The notes: a model not told the origin generated them from the sequence alone. Positions 17,275-27,501 are shown, numbered from the stretch's first letter. The stretch is 64,000 nt of DNA from an uncultured Prevotellaceae bacterium (GCA_946534585.1 CAMNCV010000066.1:1-64000), one strand, 5' to 3'. Program-made: numbers and translations.

Positions 17275-18000
17275 TTATAACACAAAACGTACTTCCTTAA
17301 ACTCATAATGTGACAATGTTCCGTCTCTTCGTTCTAAAGTCATGATGCCGCTTGCCGCCACTCCTGACAGCCTTGCTTCAAAGCTGCCATCCTTGTCCGC
17401 ATAGCTATAAAAGCCATCTTTCCTATATAACTTATCGTGATATAAAGCCATTATGGTTTGCTTATCACCATGCTTCAGCATATAGTGATACATGTCAAAA
17501 TTACGTAATAATTCGCTAAGCAGAGCTTCACGGTCATGTTCGCAGTCGGTTATTTGTAGCAGAGAGATTGGATTAGGCGCATCACTCACAAAGTTCTTCT
17601 GATTTACGTTTATGCCAGTCCCTATTATCATGTCTTTCATCATGCCACCTTGCAGGTTAATGTCAATCCTTGTGCCTGACAATTTGCTATTTTTATAATA
17701 GATATCGTTGGGCCATTTAATTGTCAACAGGGTTTTGTCTGCAACGATTTTTTTTAGAGTATCATATAGAGCCAAAGCCTCTGCCATTGACATGAGATAC
17801 TGTTCGGCTATGGGTAGCCACACAGGATGTATCATTAATGAAAACAAAAGGTTCTTTCCTGGTTCACTTTCCCACGTGTTAGTTCCCATACCTTTACCAC
17901 TTGACTGATAATCCGCTACGACACAGATTTCTTCCTGACTTGCAAGAGACAGTAAGTATTCATTTGTTGATGTGGTGCTGTCTAATCTTACTATGCGCAT
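17275..18000 (-). CDS. birA: Biotin--[acetyl-CoA-carboxylase] ligase, monofunctional
   Basis: 241 residues. It attaches biotin to the lysine of carrier domains through biotinyl-AMP. The protein lacks the N-terminal DNA-binding domain, so it is an enzyme only. The biotin-binding loop usually written GRGRxG reads SSGKGMGTNTW, and KWPNDIY plus KLSGTRID complete the site; the Lys in place of the first Arg is conservative. A likely client is the biotin carrier protein at 31977-32423. Confidence 0.88.
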   Translation of the reverse strand: MRIVRLDSTTSTNEYLLSLASQEEICVVADYQSSGKGMGTNTWESEPGKNLLFSLMIHPVWLPIAEQYLMSMAEALALYDTLKKIVADKTLLTIKWPNDIYYKNSKLSGTRIDINLQGGMMKDMIIGTGINVNQKNFVSDAPNPISLLQITDCEHDREALLSELLRNFDMYHYMLKHGDKQTIMALYHDKLYRKDGFYSYADKDGSFEARLSGVAASGIMTLERRDGTLSHYEFKEVRFVL

Positions 18001-18007
18001 TATGCTA

Positions 18008-18841
18008 TCACTCTTCTATTGCCCATTTATCCTTAAATTTCCGTTCTTTATTTCTCGTCTGCTCTAAAAACTGGCGGAATGACTCACTTTGTGGCTCTAA
18101 TGGTCGGTGGTTTAGAGCTTGCCGTATCGGCCTCCATTCTTCTGAAAACAGCCTTGCATCGTCGCTCATCACGGCATTGCAGAAATGTTGATGAATATAG
18201 TCAACAGCCTGATCTGACGGGTGGAGCATATCTGGTTTGTAAAACCTATAGTCTCGTAGTTCATCATTCATCAGTTCGTAAGCGGGGAAATAGTATGCCT
18301 CATTCTTGTGATGCTTAACTACTCTGTCTGCAGCCAATAGCAGTATTGCCTTTGACAGACGGCTTTCATGATACCCATATTTTTTGTAACGTATAGGGCT
18401 GACAGTAATAATCGTTTTTACATTCTCTGCAATATCATGCAGTAGTACTATCGCCTGCTCCAAATAATTTACACACTCATCAATTTCCAACTCTTTTTCC
18501 ACAAACAGAGATGCAGGACGTTTCTGACAGTTATCCACAATCTCACCCGTTTCTTTTAGTATATAGACGTGATTGGTGCCAAGAGTAAATACTGCGGTGA
18601 TATTTCGGTACTTTTTGCTTATCTTATTTCTGTATTTATCTATGGTATGCAATATTGATGCAGGGTTATACATTACACCGTAGGGATTTACTATCGTAAG
18701 GAAAGCATCGTCAGAGAAGCGTTTTCCCATTTCCGCAGCGAAGCATGAACCAACAAACAAAAGCCTGTCAGAGGGGTAAATCATAAATGGTGCATTAGGT
18801 ATTTGCACACGAGTCGTAAGTTCTAAATCACTGCTTTGCAT
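18008..18841 (-). CDS. GSCFA-domain protein
   Basis: 277 residues. The family-naming motif is present near the N-terminus (LLFVGSCFAAEMGKRF), followed by NPYGVMYNPASI, an SPIR(Y) motif and DMLHPS. GSCFA proteins are SGNH-hydrolase-like, with the Ser of GSCFA and the D..H of DMLHPS as the presumed catalytic set; their substrate is unknown. I chose the ATG at 18841, one base after the fkp stop; an ATG at 18901 would overlap fkp by 59 bp. The tight link to fkp suggests a role in glycan biology, which is inference. Confidence 0.85.
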   Translation of the reverse strand: MQSSDLELTTRVQIPNAPFMIYPSDRLLFVGSCFAAEMGKRFSDDAFLTIVNPYGVMYNPASILHTIDKYRNKISKKYRNITAVFTLGTNHVYILKETGEIVDNCQKRPASLFVEKELEIDECVNYLEQAIVLLHDIAENVKTIITVSPIRYKKYGYHESRLSKAILLLAADRVVKHHKNEAYYFPAYELMNDELRDYRFYKPDMLHPSDQAVDYIHQHFCNAVMSDDARLFSEEWRPIRQALNHRPLEPQSESFRQFLEQTRNKERKFKDKWAIEE

Positions 18842-18842
18842 A

Positions 18843-21707
18843 CTAACTTCTGCTGATTTGCAAACCGTTTTCTGATAAGCGCATGTCAACGAAACGCGCA
18901 TTCTTATTTTGTGGTGATGCCGTGAGAGTTTGTTTTATCCTGGCAGCGGCTTCAGGGTCTTTGGCAACAACATACAGATAACCTCCTCCACCAGCACCTG
19001 GCAACTTATAACCAAGGCACAAGTCATCTATCATATCCGTCAGTATCTTGATAGAATCAGGGTTGGTACCTTTGTCCATGGCTTGGTTTTGCAACCATGT
19101 GCGGCGTATAGCCTGTCCTAATCCGAAGAAATCGCCACGTTGTATTGTTTCATACAATTGCTGGGTATGCTCCTTCATCTCTCGCAATATAGCAATTTCG
19201 TCATGATGATTAAGAAACATACGGCGCACAATCTCTGCCAGCAGAGTCTTCGCCGTGCGCGTAATACCTGTATAATATAATAGGTGACACGAAGCATATT
19301 CCGGGTTGGTATATAGTTCATTAGGTAACCATCTTACCTGAGGAGTTTGATCGAAGCCACGCTCTGTTTGCAGCATTTTTATTCCGCGGAGTATCCCTCC
19401 ATACTGATCCTGCCATCCACCGCCAGTGGTGAGTAACTGTTCAAGCACGAGAGTACGATGCCCTATTTCAGTCTTATCCCATGCCAGACCGCAGAAATCA
19501 TTAAGTGCGCCGAGTACAGTGCTGGCAAGTATGCTGCTTGTACCTAAGCCAGAACCTGCAGGTATGGCTGAAAGCATAGTGAGTTCTATACCACATCCGA
19601 AAGCCTCCATTTGTTGTCTGAGACTTTCATAGTGTTCCAGACAGAAGTCAGGATAAAATCCTGCGAGTGTAAGTGCGGCCTTTGGAATGGAGAAAGGCGA
19701 ACCTACTTTGCTAAAATCCTTGAGTTCTTCAAATGTGGTCACACGCTCTTCGGCTCCGAGATCAATGCTTCTAAGAATAATAATCGGTTCCTTACAAGGC
19801 TTGATGTAAGCCTGTAATGGCGGTTGCCCGTTAAGTTCTATAGCAAGATTTATCACCCTTCCGCCTTCCATAAGACAATAAGGCGGAGTATCAGTCCATC
19901 CACCGGCAATGTCAATACGCACGGGTGAACGTCCCCATACTATCTGGTCGCCATATACCGACATGCGTGGCATCTGTCTGTCGTTTAGCACTGCAGCGGT
20001 CAGTCCTTGCTTCAACAGATTAAAAGCTGTAGCAGATTCTTGCTGGCCTCTGTCTTCTCTAAGTCTTAACACTTCCGAACGGAACATACTGTCGTGTATT
20101 CTTCTCAACAAAGGATTACTCTCTCCTATCGGTTTAGGTAGGGCTATCCCATAATTCGCATAGTCTTTTGCAACATCTTCAAGGTCGATTTGATAGAATA
20201 CACTATGCTGATAATTGGCAGCAAGCGACTCCATATTCTTTACGCGAAGCATAATTCGTTGTGCTGTAAGTCTGCGCAAATTTGCCTCTGCAGATATTTC
20301 GTCGGCTGACATCCATCGCTGAATTTCGCAAGGACAATTTCCTTCGCCGCATAACATCCATTGCAACACCTTTCCCATCATCACATTATCCTCCATTACT
20401 GGGAATATCTTTGATGATTGTAGGTCAGTGTTTCCTACTATCATATCTATGTTGATATTTCTTTTAGCAGCCCATTCTTTATATGGTATGCCAAGGAATG
20501 TAGTATCATCCGAATGTATATCACCGCGGAATTTATCGTTAAAGCCATAGGGACGTAGCACATAAGCCTTGTCTCCAATAGGCACTATGTCAACGCATTG
20601 CCCCGTGCTCAATGTCACCTCCCAATCATTTTCTGGTACACCCGTAATGACATTCTCGTTTGAAAGATGCCAGTTCTTTCCAATAACGGAATTTTCTATC
20701 CATGTATTCACATTACTTACCTGTATAGGGATGCGCACTTCAGAGTTTTGTATGAATATAGACGGATGCGGTTTGCGCGAGTTGTGCATTATCTCGCGCT
20801 GGTCATTAACGATATTTTGAACTGCAAGCGTAGAAGATATAATCTCATGCGTTGTGCCATAGTGATAGAACTCTCCTCCTGGCAAAGGCAATATTGCGAC
20901 AGATAACTCAGCTACTTCAGGGTCAAGTATCGTTGGATGCGTACCAAGAGCGCAACCAAAGTCTGTGTACATATCATAGTTTATTATGTCATCAGGATTA
21001 TCTATGTTGCCGCCTGTCCTTACAGTCTTTTTCATCATTACTTTCAGTGCTTTGTCTGATAGTAGCCATATTCCTATGTCCGTAAGGTAATATCCACTTT
21101 CAAGCACTTCCGAGAGTTTCTGTATAGAGGGTTTCTGTAGCATGCAACGCATCTTTGATGGTTCTTCACGTGATGAAACAAATACGCCATGGTCTTTCGC
21201 AACATCAGCATTGAGCCACAAACCGTAGCATACGACATCTGCTTCTGGTATTATGCCCAATGGTTCTGTAGCACGAATAAACACATCACCACTGACAATC
21301 ATTGTGCGGAGGCTGTCAGGTGCCACGTTCATTATGCGTTCATAAAGTGGTACTTGCAGAGAGAGCAAATCCTGAGAAAGTTTCTGCCCGCGCTCCCAAC
21401 GGAACACGGGTATCGGCGTCAGTATCTTTCCCGATGGCGCATAAGACGGTAATCTACGACTTTGCCCTCCAGCATGAAGTATCAGTCTGCGGTCACAGTT
21501 AAGCCATTCTGCAAAATCCTCTTGACTGTCTTTGCTCTTACCGCTTTCTCTTAAATATGCTTGACGTAATAACCATGTGGTTCCGCCACCTGATCCTAAT
21601 TTATGGTTTATGGGGTCATTGGTACAGAACCACTCTTGACTATTTAGTTTCGTAATGTCATGAAAGCACTCCACAAGATTTGGAGGCAATGATAGTAATT
21701 TCTTCAT
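18843..21707 (-). CDS. fkp: Bifunctional L-fucokinase/GDP-L-fucose pyrophosphorylase
   Basis: 954 residues, close to Bacteroides Fkp (about 950). The N-terminal half is the nucleotidyltransferase (HAGGQSRRLP near 80, then SGDVFIRATEPLG) with a beta-helix region. From about residue 590 there is a GHMP kinase (SPVRIDIAGGWTDTPPY, AIPAGSGLGTSSILAS, LPGAGGGGYLYV). It salvages L-fucose to fucose-1-phosphate and then GDP-fucose, letting gut bacteria decorate capsule and glycoproteins with host fucose. No fucose permease or isomerase is nearby. Confidence 0.95.
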   Translation of the reverse strand: MKKLLSLPPNLVECFHDITKLNSQEWFCTNDPINHKLGSGGGTTWLLRQAYLRESGKSKDSQEDFAEWLNCDRRLILHAGGQSRRLPSYAPSGKILTPIPVFRWERGQKLSQDLLSLQVPLYERIMNVAPDSLRTMIVSGDVFIRATEPLGIIPEADVVCYGLWLNADVAKDHGVFVSSREEPSKMRCMLQKPSIQKLSEVLESGYYLTDIGIWLLSDKALKVMMKKTVRTGGNIDNPDDIINYDMYTDFGCALGTHPTILDPEVAELSVAILPLPGGEFYHYGTTHEIISSTLAVQNIVNDQREIMHNSRKPHPSIFIQNSEVRIPIQVSNVNTWIENSVIGKNWHLSNENVITGVPENDWEVTLSTGQCVDIVPIGDKAYVLRPYGFNDKFRGDIHSDDTTFLGIPYKEWAAKRNINIDMIVGNTDLQSSKIFPVMEDNVMMGKVLQWMLCGEGNCPCEIQRWMSADEISAEANLRRLTAQRIMLRVKNMESLAANYQHSVFYQIDLEDVAKDYANYGIALPKPIGESNPLLRRIHDSMFRSEVLRLREDRGQQESATAFNLLKQGLTAAVLNDRQMPRMSVYGDQIVWGRSPVRIDIAGGWTDTPPYCLMEGGRVINLAIELNGQPPLQAYIKPCKEPIIILRSIDLGAEERVTTFEELKDFSKVGSPFSIPKAALTLAGFYPDFCLEHYESLRQQMEAFGCGIELTMLSAIPAGSGLGTSSILASTVLGALNDFCGLAWDKTEIGHRTLVLEQLLTTGGGWQDQYGGILRGIKMLQTERGFDQTPQVRWLPNELYTNPEYASCHLLYYTGITRTAKTLLAEIVRRMFLNHHDEIAILREMKEHTQQLYETIQRGDFFGLGQAIRRTWLQNQAMDKGTNPDSIKILTDMIDDLCLGYKLPGAGGGGYLYVVAKDPEAAARIKQTLTASPQNKNARFVDMRLSENGLQISRS

Positions 21708-21716
21708 GCTATTGTA

Positions 21717-22538
21717 TTAGTCGTTTTCAAACATACCTTTGAACCATTTCAGTTCACTGTATGTCTGTTGTATATCTTCGCGTGTTATCTCAAATGAAGT
21801 ATCAACCTTGCGTGGCTTGTCTTTCAGTGAGTGTGAGAATAGCCAGTCATACGTCTTCTGCAGGAAAAAACATCGTGCATATACTCCATGCGAACCTCCT
21901 TGCATCCAATCATAGCGCAACAGCTTGTCTTGACCAGTCTTTTGCAAATATTCCACTACGCGCTTTGAACAATTTATACCTACGGCGCGGTCGGCCGTAC
22001 CATGCATTATCCATAAGCAGGTCTTGCCCAATCCATCTGGCTGCTTTGCTGAGCATCCACCGCAGAAGGCTATGGCAGCGGCGATTTTCTCAGGATAGGC
22101 ATTCACAAAATCCATCGTACCATAACCGCCGAGACTCATGCCCAAGACATAAACGCGTGTAGTATCAATGGCAAAGTTTTTCTTCGCCCATTCCAATAGA
22201 TCGTTAAGTTTTTTCGGACTCCATGCCCCGCGTGTCTGTGGTGCAATGACAATGGCTGGTACAATCTTACCTTTGGCTATTGCATCAATGGTACCATAAC
22301 GTCTGACTTTATTCAAGTCGTAGCCACAACATGACGCTCCGTGCAGGTAAAAGACAAGTGGCACGGGGTGGACATTAGGGTCATAGTCACCAGGTGTGTA
22401 TAGCCAGAAGTTATAATTGTCTGGCAATACATTATGTCTCGCAACAATTGTGCCTTTTGCTATTTTTTCTTGCGCTACCATTGCTGTGACAGCACAGAAA
22501 CAGAGAAATATAGTCAGTATTATATTATTCTTTTTCAT
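21717..22538 (-). CDS. Secreted alpha/beta-hydrolase (esterase/feruloyl-esterase-like)
   Basis: 273 residues with a signal peptide (ending AMVAQ). An alpha/beta-hydrolase fold is shown by FYLHGASCCG (oxyanion strand), the nucleophile elbow GMSLGGYG, HGTADRAVG (acid) and GGSHG (His). The arrangement resembles prolyl-oligopeptidase-like carbohydrate esterases (CE1-type). Substrate unknown. It overlaps the beta-propeller gene by 14 bp and is 9 bp before fkp, so all are one leftward operon. Confidence 0.8.
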   Translation of the reverse strand: MKKNNIILTIFLCFCAVTAMVAQEKIAKGTIVARHNVLPDNYNFWLYTPGDYDPNVHPVPLVFYLHGASCCGYDLNKVRRYGTIDAIAKGKIVPAIVIAPQTRGAWSPKKLNDLLEWAKKNFAIDTTRVYVLGMSLGGYGTMDFVNAYPEKIAAAIAFCGGCSAKQPDGLGKTCLWIMHGTADRAVGINCSKRVVEYLQKTGQDKLLRYDWMQGGSHGVYARCFFLQKTYDWLFSHSLKDKPRKVDTSFEITREDIQQTYSELKWFKGMFEND

Positions 22539-24039
22539 AGTTATTTTTTTTCATGTTATACATATTCACAGCAAAATGCAATAGCAGAAGAATCATGACA
22601 ATAGCAAATATGCCTGCCAACCACCACTTAATACTATTATCCGTGTCCGACTTAACATTCTTCGTTTTATTAGTATTGCAGGAATTCTGTTGCAGGCTAT
22701 CCTCTGTTTCCGCTGTCGGTAATGTCGCTTTATATCCTTTTCTCTCTTGCTCTTCATCCTGATAAGTTACCTTGAATACATTCACTGCATTACCACCGGT
22801 ACCTCCACTGCCTTGTGAGGTGGTAATTAGTATGTGTCCGTCGGGCGATATATCCAAACCAACAGGATAAGAGTCTATTACTGTTTGACCTATTGTCTTC
22901 ATGTTTCTCGTATCAACCACTGCAAGTTGACTACTGTAACTGCAAGCAGCAAAAAGGTATCTTCCGCTTGGCGACATGCTTATGGTACGCGTGCCTGTGA
23001 ATACATTACACGTCTCCCACCCCTTTACTGTTTTGCATCTCTCCATATTTCCTATAGCCTTGTTTATGCTGTCTATTGGTATGCGTTGTACTTTCCCTGG
23101 CATGTTACAACTAAGGTACAGGTAATTGTTTTTTATTAGTAAATGCCTTACGTTATTTATACTGCCATAAAGCATTCCCATGTATTTCCTTCTGGCAATA
23201 TCGACGACCGCAATGCCCGTTCCACACATACAAGCTACCAACACGTGTTTGCTGTCGGGCATAAACACTGTACCACGAAGTTTGAACCCACTGACGGCAT
23301 CCCGATTGATACTGTGAGTGGTGCTAAAGTCCATCTTCAGTTTATGATCTATCGTAACGCAATCAATATGCCTCCATTGTTGTGGATTATTAGAACTTAT
23401 GTCAACAAGTCCTATGGTGTTGTCTCCCCAGTGCGTAATGGCAACGGTGTGCCCATCTGGTGACATTGTTATCATCTTCGGTAGAGGTCCCGTTTCCATC
23501 ATTCTGACAATAGTGTCTTTTTCCGTATCTATTATAGCAACGGCAGATGGATCTTGAGCATTTATGTCATACGACCTACGGTAATATGGTACCCATAAAT
23601 ATCGCCCACCATGAGTGAATGTGCTTTCTACAGGCTTACCCATGAATGTATTCTGATTCTTCAAGTACTTCCGAAACGGATACAAGCCGCTTGGCTTTGC
23701 CCACAGTTCTGTTTCGTTACCATTGAATATGTGCTTTATGACCTTTATTTTCTTGTTGGTATTTGCATCATATACTACCGTGCGTCCACCTTCAAGTGAA
23801 TTGACATAGTATTTCTTTCCGTCAGGACGGAACTTTACGGATTTGGGCGAACTGATGTCGCCGTCGATGGTAGCCCTATCGTTCCAATTGAAATTCTGGT
23901 GCTTAGTAATAAGTTCAAGGGTCAAGGCATTTTTCAAAACGAGCCTGTCTCCCACCTTTGAGTGCCTCACTCCCTGCGCATGACATGTGGCAGTCAATGC
24001 GATGAAGAGTGACACAATGATGGTTAAAGATGATTTCAT
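22525..24039 (-). CDS. Exported YncE-like beta-propeller with C-terminal membrane anchor
   Basis: 504 residues: a signal peptide (ending CHAQ), then repeated propeller blades (MSPDGHTVAITHWGDNTIGLVDI; MSPSGRYLFAACSYSSQLAVVDT; ISPDGHILITTSQ), a polar linker, and a single transmembrane helix near 470-490 with a short basic tail. YncE-like propellers bind ligands or partners. The propeller should face the periplasm, anchored in the inner membrane. It has its own promoter at 24068-24098 and is coupled to the esterase gene. Confidence 0.75.
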   Translation of the reverse strand: MKSSLTIIVSLFIALTATCHAQGVRHSKVGDRLVLKNALTLELITKHQNFNWNDRATIDGDISSPKSVKFRPDGKKYYVNSLEGGRTVVYDANTNKKIKVIKHIFNGNETELWAKPSGLYPFRKYLKNQNTFMGKPVESTFTHGGRYLWVPYYRRSYDINAQDPSAVAIIDTEKDTIVRMMETGPLPKMITMSPDGHTVAITHWGDNTIGLVDISSNNPQQWRHIDCVTIDHKLKMDFSTTHSINRDAVSGFKLRGTVFMPDSKHVLVACMCGTGIAVVDIARRKYMGMLYGSINNVRHLLIKNNYLYLSCNMPGKVQRIPIDSINKAIGNMERCKTVKGWETCNVFTGTRTISMSPSGRYLFAACSYSSQLAVVDTRNMKTIGQTVIDSYPVGLDISPDGHILITTSQGSGGTGGNAVNVFKVTYQDEEQERKGYKATLPTAETEDSLQQNSCNTNKTKNVKSDTDNSIKWWLAGIFAIVMILLLLHFAVNMYNMKKNNYEKE

Positions 24040-24067
24040 TTTTATGTTTATGGCTGATTCACGAGCG

Positions 24068-24098
24068 CAAAGTTACAAAATATTTTTCACTTATGCAA
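24068..24098 (-). promoter_or_regulatory. Promoter of the propeller-esterase-fkp operon
   Basis: Leftward TTG (24098-24096), 20 bp, then TAACTTTG (24075-24068). The -33 element lies inside the last codons of uvrB. Confidence 0.65.
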
Positions 24099-26180
24099 CT
24101 CTTGCAGTGCTATTATTTCATCTCTATAGCGCGCTGCAAGCATGAAATCAAGGTTCTTGGCGGCCTCCTTCATACGCTCGGTAGCCGTTGCAATTGCCTT
24201 TTCTATCTGTTCTTTGCTCATGTGGCTTATTACAGGTTCTGCCGCCATTGCACCATACCCATTTTCTGGTTCAATGTAAGGTACAGGCTTGTTGGCACCT
24301 ACTGGTGATGCCGTGGTTATCGGACCATCTGCACGGCCGTTCATCTTCAGTTTTGCAAGTGTTTCCTCATTTTTGTTTACGCGTGCTATACTCTTCCGGT
24401 TTATGGCCTTGCTAATTTGCTGAGGAACGATACCATTCGCTTCATTGTATGCTATTTGTTTCTGTCGGCGACGCTCGGTTTCATCTATGGTCATTTGCAT
24501 ACTTTCAGTTATCACGTCGGCATACATTATCACCTTGCCGTCAACGTTTCTCGCAGCACGTCCTGCTGTCTGCGTAAGACTGCGGTGAGAGCGCAGAAAT
24601 CCTTCTTTGTCAGCATCGAGTATGGCTACAAGCGACACCTCTGGCAGGTCAAGTCCCTCACGTAACAGGTTAATACCAACAAGCACATCATACACTCCTG
24701 CACGCAAGTCGCTGAGTATCTGTACGCGGTCAAGCGTGGTGACATCAGAATGTATGTAATTTGTCTTCACACCGTGATTGAGTAGATACTCAGTCAACTC
24801 CTCCGCCATTCGCTTGGTAAGTGTAGTTACAAGCACTCTTTCGTGTCTCACTGCTCTTCTATTTATCTCTTCAAGTAGGTCGTCAATCTGATTTTCCGTG
24901 GGTCGTACTTCTATCGGAGGGTCAAGCAACCCCGTTGGTCTGATTACCTGTTCTACCACCACACCGCCTGCAGCCTCTAATTCGTATTCAGCAGGAGTTG
25001 CTGAAACATAGATAATCTGGTGTGTCATCTCCTCAAACTCCTCAAAACGCAGAGGTCGATTATCGAATGCAGCTGGCAGACGAAAGCCATACTCTACGAG
25101 GTTTTGCTTACGCGAACGGTCTCCTCCATACATTGCCCTTATTTGTGGAACAGACACGTGGCTTTCATCTATAAGCATTAGGAAATCATCAGGAAAGAAG
25201 TCTAACAAACAGTAAGGGCGTTCGCCTGGTTGGCGACCGTCGAAGTATCGCGAATAGTTTTCAATGCCCGAACAGTGCCCAAGTTCCTTTATCATCTCTA
25301 AATCATACTCTACTCGCTCTTTAATACGCTGTGCCTTAATGTCATCGCCGATACTTTTAAAGTAATCAATCTGCGCTATGAGGTCGTCTTGTATCTGTCT
25401 TACCGCACATGTCTGTTGCTCTTTCGTCGTAACAAAAAGCGTAGCAGGGAATATCTGATATTCGTCAAACGACTCCAAACGATGGTAAGTTACGCTATCT
25501 ATTTCCTCTATCGTATCAATCTCGTCATCCCAGAACACAACCCTTAGCACACGCTCCGAGTATGCCATAGCAATATCTACGGTGTCTCCTTTTACACGGA
25601 ATTCCCCTCGTTCGAGTGCGATATCGTTGCGTACATATAAAGCCTCTACAAGTTTTCTGAGAAAATCATTGCGCTCTATGCGCTGCCCACGCTTTATGGA
25701 TATAATGCTACCCTGCATCGTGGTAGGTCCTCCCATACCGTATATGCACGACACGGAACTGACTACTATCACATCTCTGCGCCCTGACAATAGTGCCGAC
25801 ACTGCGGAAAGGCGAAGTCTGTCTATCTCCTCATTTATGGATAGGTCTTTCTCTATGTACGTGTCTGATGCTGGCAGATATGATTCTGGCTGGTAATAAT
25901 CATAATAAGACACATAGTATTCCACTGCATTCTCAGGGAAGAAGGCTTTCATTTCCTCATACAGCTGAGCTGCGAGTGTCTTGTTGTGTGATAGTATCAA
26001 TGCTGGTCGTCCTACCTGCTGTATGACATTGGCCATAGTGAAGGTCTTGCCAGAACCTGTCACACCCAACAATACTTGTGCCTTGTCGCCACGCCTCACA
26101 CCATCAACAAGCTGTTCAATAGCTGCTGGCTGGTCGCCAGTGGGTTGGTATTTTGATATAAGTTTAAACTCGTTTTTCAT
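24087..26180 (-). CDS. uvrB: UvrABC excinuclease subunit B
   Basis: 697 residues. It is the damage-verification helicase-like subunit of nucleotide excision repair. Walker A is GVTGSGKT (39-46); the beta-hairpin region YYVSYYDYYQPESY, DESH, SATPAEYE and the Arg-finger region QTAGRAARN are intact. A C-terminal UVR motif (AARYRDEIIALQ) mediates UvrC contact. It follows the M16 peptidase gene by 33 bp and is probably transcribed from that promoter. Confidence 0.96.
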   Translation of the reverse strand: MKNEFKLISKYQPTGDQPAAIEQLVDGVRRGDKAQVLLGVTGSGKTFTMANVIQQVGRPALILSHNKTLAAQLYEEMKAFFPENAVEYYVSYYDYYQPESYLPASDTYIEKDLSINEEIDRLRLSAVSALLSGRRDVIVVSSVSCIYGMGGPTTMQGSIISIKRGQRIERNDFLRKLVEALYVRNDIALERGEFRVKGDTVDIAMAYSERVLRVVFWDDEIDTIEEIDSVTYHRLESFDEYQIFPATLFVTTKEQQTCAVRQIQDDLIAQIDYFKSIGDDIKAQRIKERVEYDLEMIKELGHCSGIENYSRYFDGRQPGERPYCLLDFFPDDFLMLIDESHVSVPQIRAMYGGDRSRKQNLVEYGFRLPAAFDNRPLRFEEFEEMTHQIIYVSATPAEYELEAAGGVVVEQVIRPTGLLDPPIEVRPTENQIDDLLEEINRRAVRHERVLVTTLTKRMAEELTEYLLNHGVKTNYIHSDVTTLDRVQILSDLRAGVYDVLVGINLLREGLDLPEVSLVAILDADKEGFLRSHRSLTQTAGRAARNVDGKVIMYADVITESMQMTIDETERRRQKQIAYNEANGIVPQQISKAINRKSIARVNKNEETLAKLKMNGRADGPITTASPVGANKPVPYIEPENGYGAMAAEPVISHMSKEQIEKAIATATERMKEAAKNLDFMLAARYRDEIIALQELHK

Positions 26181-26213
26181 TCTATATCAATACTTTATGA
26201 CAGCATCTGTACA

Positions 26214-27455
26214 TTATTGTATAATAACCTTAGTCATTCTTTCATCAGCAAGCCACGTGTTCATTAGAGTATGAATGTCATCTGCCGTCACACGGTCTAT
26301 CTCTTCAAACAAAGTAGTGTTGTCACGCAATTCTCCGTAATGCAGATAATATTTTGCCATATCAATGGCGAAGCTCTCCTTGTTTTGTGCTGCCAGTGCC
26401 ATCTGTCCTTTTATCTGTTTCTTGGCAGATGCCAGCATTGACGCTGAAAGTGGTGAACGCTGCAGTCGATGCATTTCGTTCAGCACCAATCGACTGCATT
26501 TTTCGATGTCATGCTTGTCGCAACCGAGGTAAACCGACCATACCAGTGCGTCTGTATAAGTTGTCACCATGCTTTCTACTGTATAGACCAATCCGCGACG
26601 TTCGCGCAGTGACACATTGAGGCGCGAGTTCATGCTTGGACCACCGATTATATTGTTCGTGAGAAATAGTGGTGTGCGCCATCGACCAATATCTTTTGTT
26701 ATGGTTGTGCCGAGCATCAAGTGGCCTTGGTGCGTACTATGGTTGAGTGTCAGAACTTCTGAGTGCATTTCTTCCTTAGTAATGCAAGACTGTAAGGGCT
26801 TAGTATATGTTATGTTGCGCTGTATTGGTTTGGTCAATACTTCAAGCTTCTTAACGAGTTTAAAGAAGTCAATGTCGCCCACAACGTAAAACACGGCATT
26901 CTCTGGTATGTACATGCGCTCAGTAAATATTCGGCAGTTATCACCTGTAAAACTACGCACGTTATTCTGCTCCCCAAGTATGCTATGACCAAGACTTGTA
27001 CCCTTGAATATACAGTCCTCAAATTTGTCATATATTAGTTCGGCAGGCGAGTCATTATAACTCTCTATCTCGTCGCATACCACTTCTTTTTCCTTGTCTG
27101 CAGCTTGGTCGGGGTATATGCTGTAGAACACTATGTCTGTAAGTAAATCCACCGCACGGTTAAAGTATTGCTTTAACACTGCTGCATAATATACCGTTTC
27201 CTCTTTTGCCGTAAAAGCATTCAGTTCGCCTCCTATTCGTTCGAGCGTGTTTATCACTTGTAGCGAACTGCGCCGCTGCGTACCCTTAAAGGTCATGTGT
27301 TCGCAGAAATGCGCCAATCCGCCTTCTCCCGCTTCCGTGCGTTCATCACGCGTGCCAGCCCTTAGGGCATATCCGCAATATGCTACCTCACAGTCATGCT
27401 CCAGCCATACTATGCGCAGTCCATTGCCAAGTGTGTGTGTATGGTATCTATTCAT
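26214..27455 (-). CDS. M16-family zinc metallopeptidase
   Basis: 413 residues, the size of a one-chain processing-peptidase-like M16B member. The inverted zinc motif HFCEH is at 49-53, with the distal ligand Glu129 in VVCDEIESYND, and the C-terminal M16 lobe contains SRLNVSLRERRGLVYTV (substrate-binding R..Y). No signal peptide is seen, so it acts in the cytoplasm. Substrates are probably short peptides. It precedes uvrB in the same unit. Confidence 0.9.
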   Translation of the reverse strand: MNRYHTHTLGNGLRIVWLEHDCEVAYCGYALRAGTRDERTEAGEGGLAHFCEHMTFKGTQRRSSLQVINTLERIGGELNAFTAKEETVYYAAVLKQYFNRAVDLLTDIVFYSIYPDQAADKEKEVVCDEIESYNDSPAELIYDKFEDCIFKGTSLGHSILGEQNNVRSFTGDNCRIFTERMYIPENAVFYVVGDIDFFKLVKKLEVLTKPIQRNITYTKPLQSCITKEEMHSEVLTLNHSTHQGHLMLGTTITKDIGRWRTPLFLTNNIIGGPSMNSRLNVSLRERRGLVYTVESMVTTYTDALVWSVYLGCDKHDIEKCSRLVLNEMHRLQRSPLSASMLASAKKQIKGQMALAAQNKESFAIDMAKYYLHYGELRDNTTLFEEIDRVTADDIHTLMNTWLADERMTKVIIQ

Positions 27456-27463
27456 TTTGTTAG

Positions 27464-27495
27464 CAAAGTTACTAAAAAGAATTCAATTACGCAAG
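27464..27495 (-). promoter_or_regulatory. M16 peptidase/uvrB promoter
   Basis: Leftward CTTG (27495-27492), 20 bp, then TAACTTTG (27471-27464), only a few bases before the ATG at 27455. The 22-bp array 2 begins 6 bp behind the -33 element. Confidence 0.6.
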
Positions 27496-27501
27496 TTTTA
27501 T

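Noticed and set aside
22525..24039. BtuG-type cobalamin-binding surface lipoprotein partnered with the TonB receptor at 27674-29695
   Set aside because: The propeller has no lipobox, carries a C-terminal membrane helix, and belongs to a different operon 3.6 kb away.
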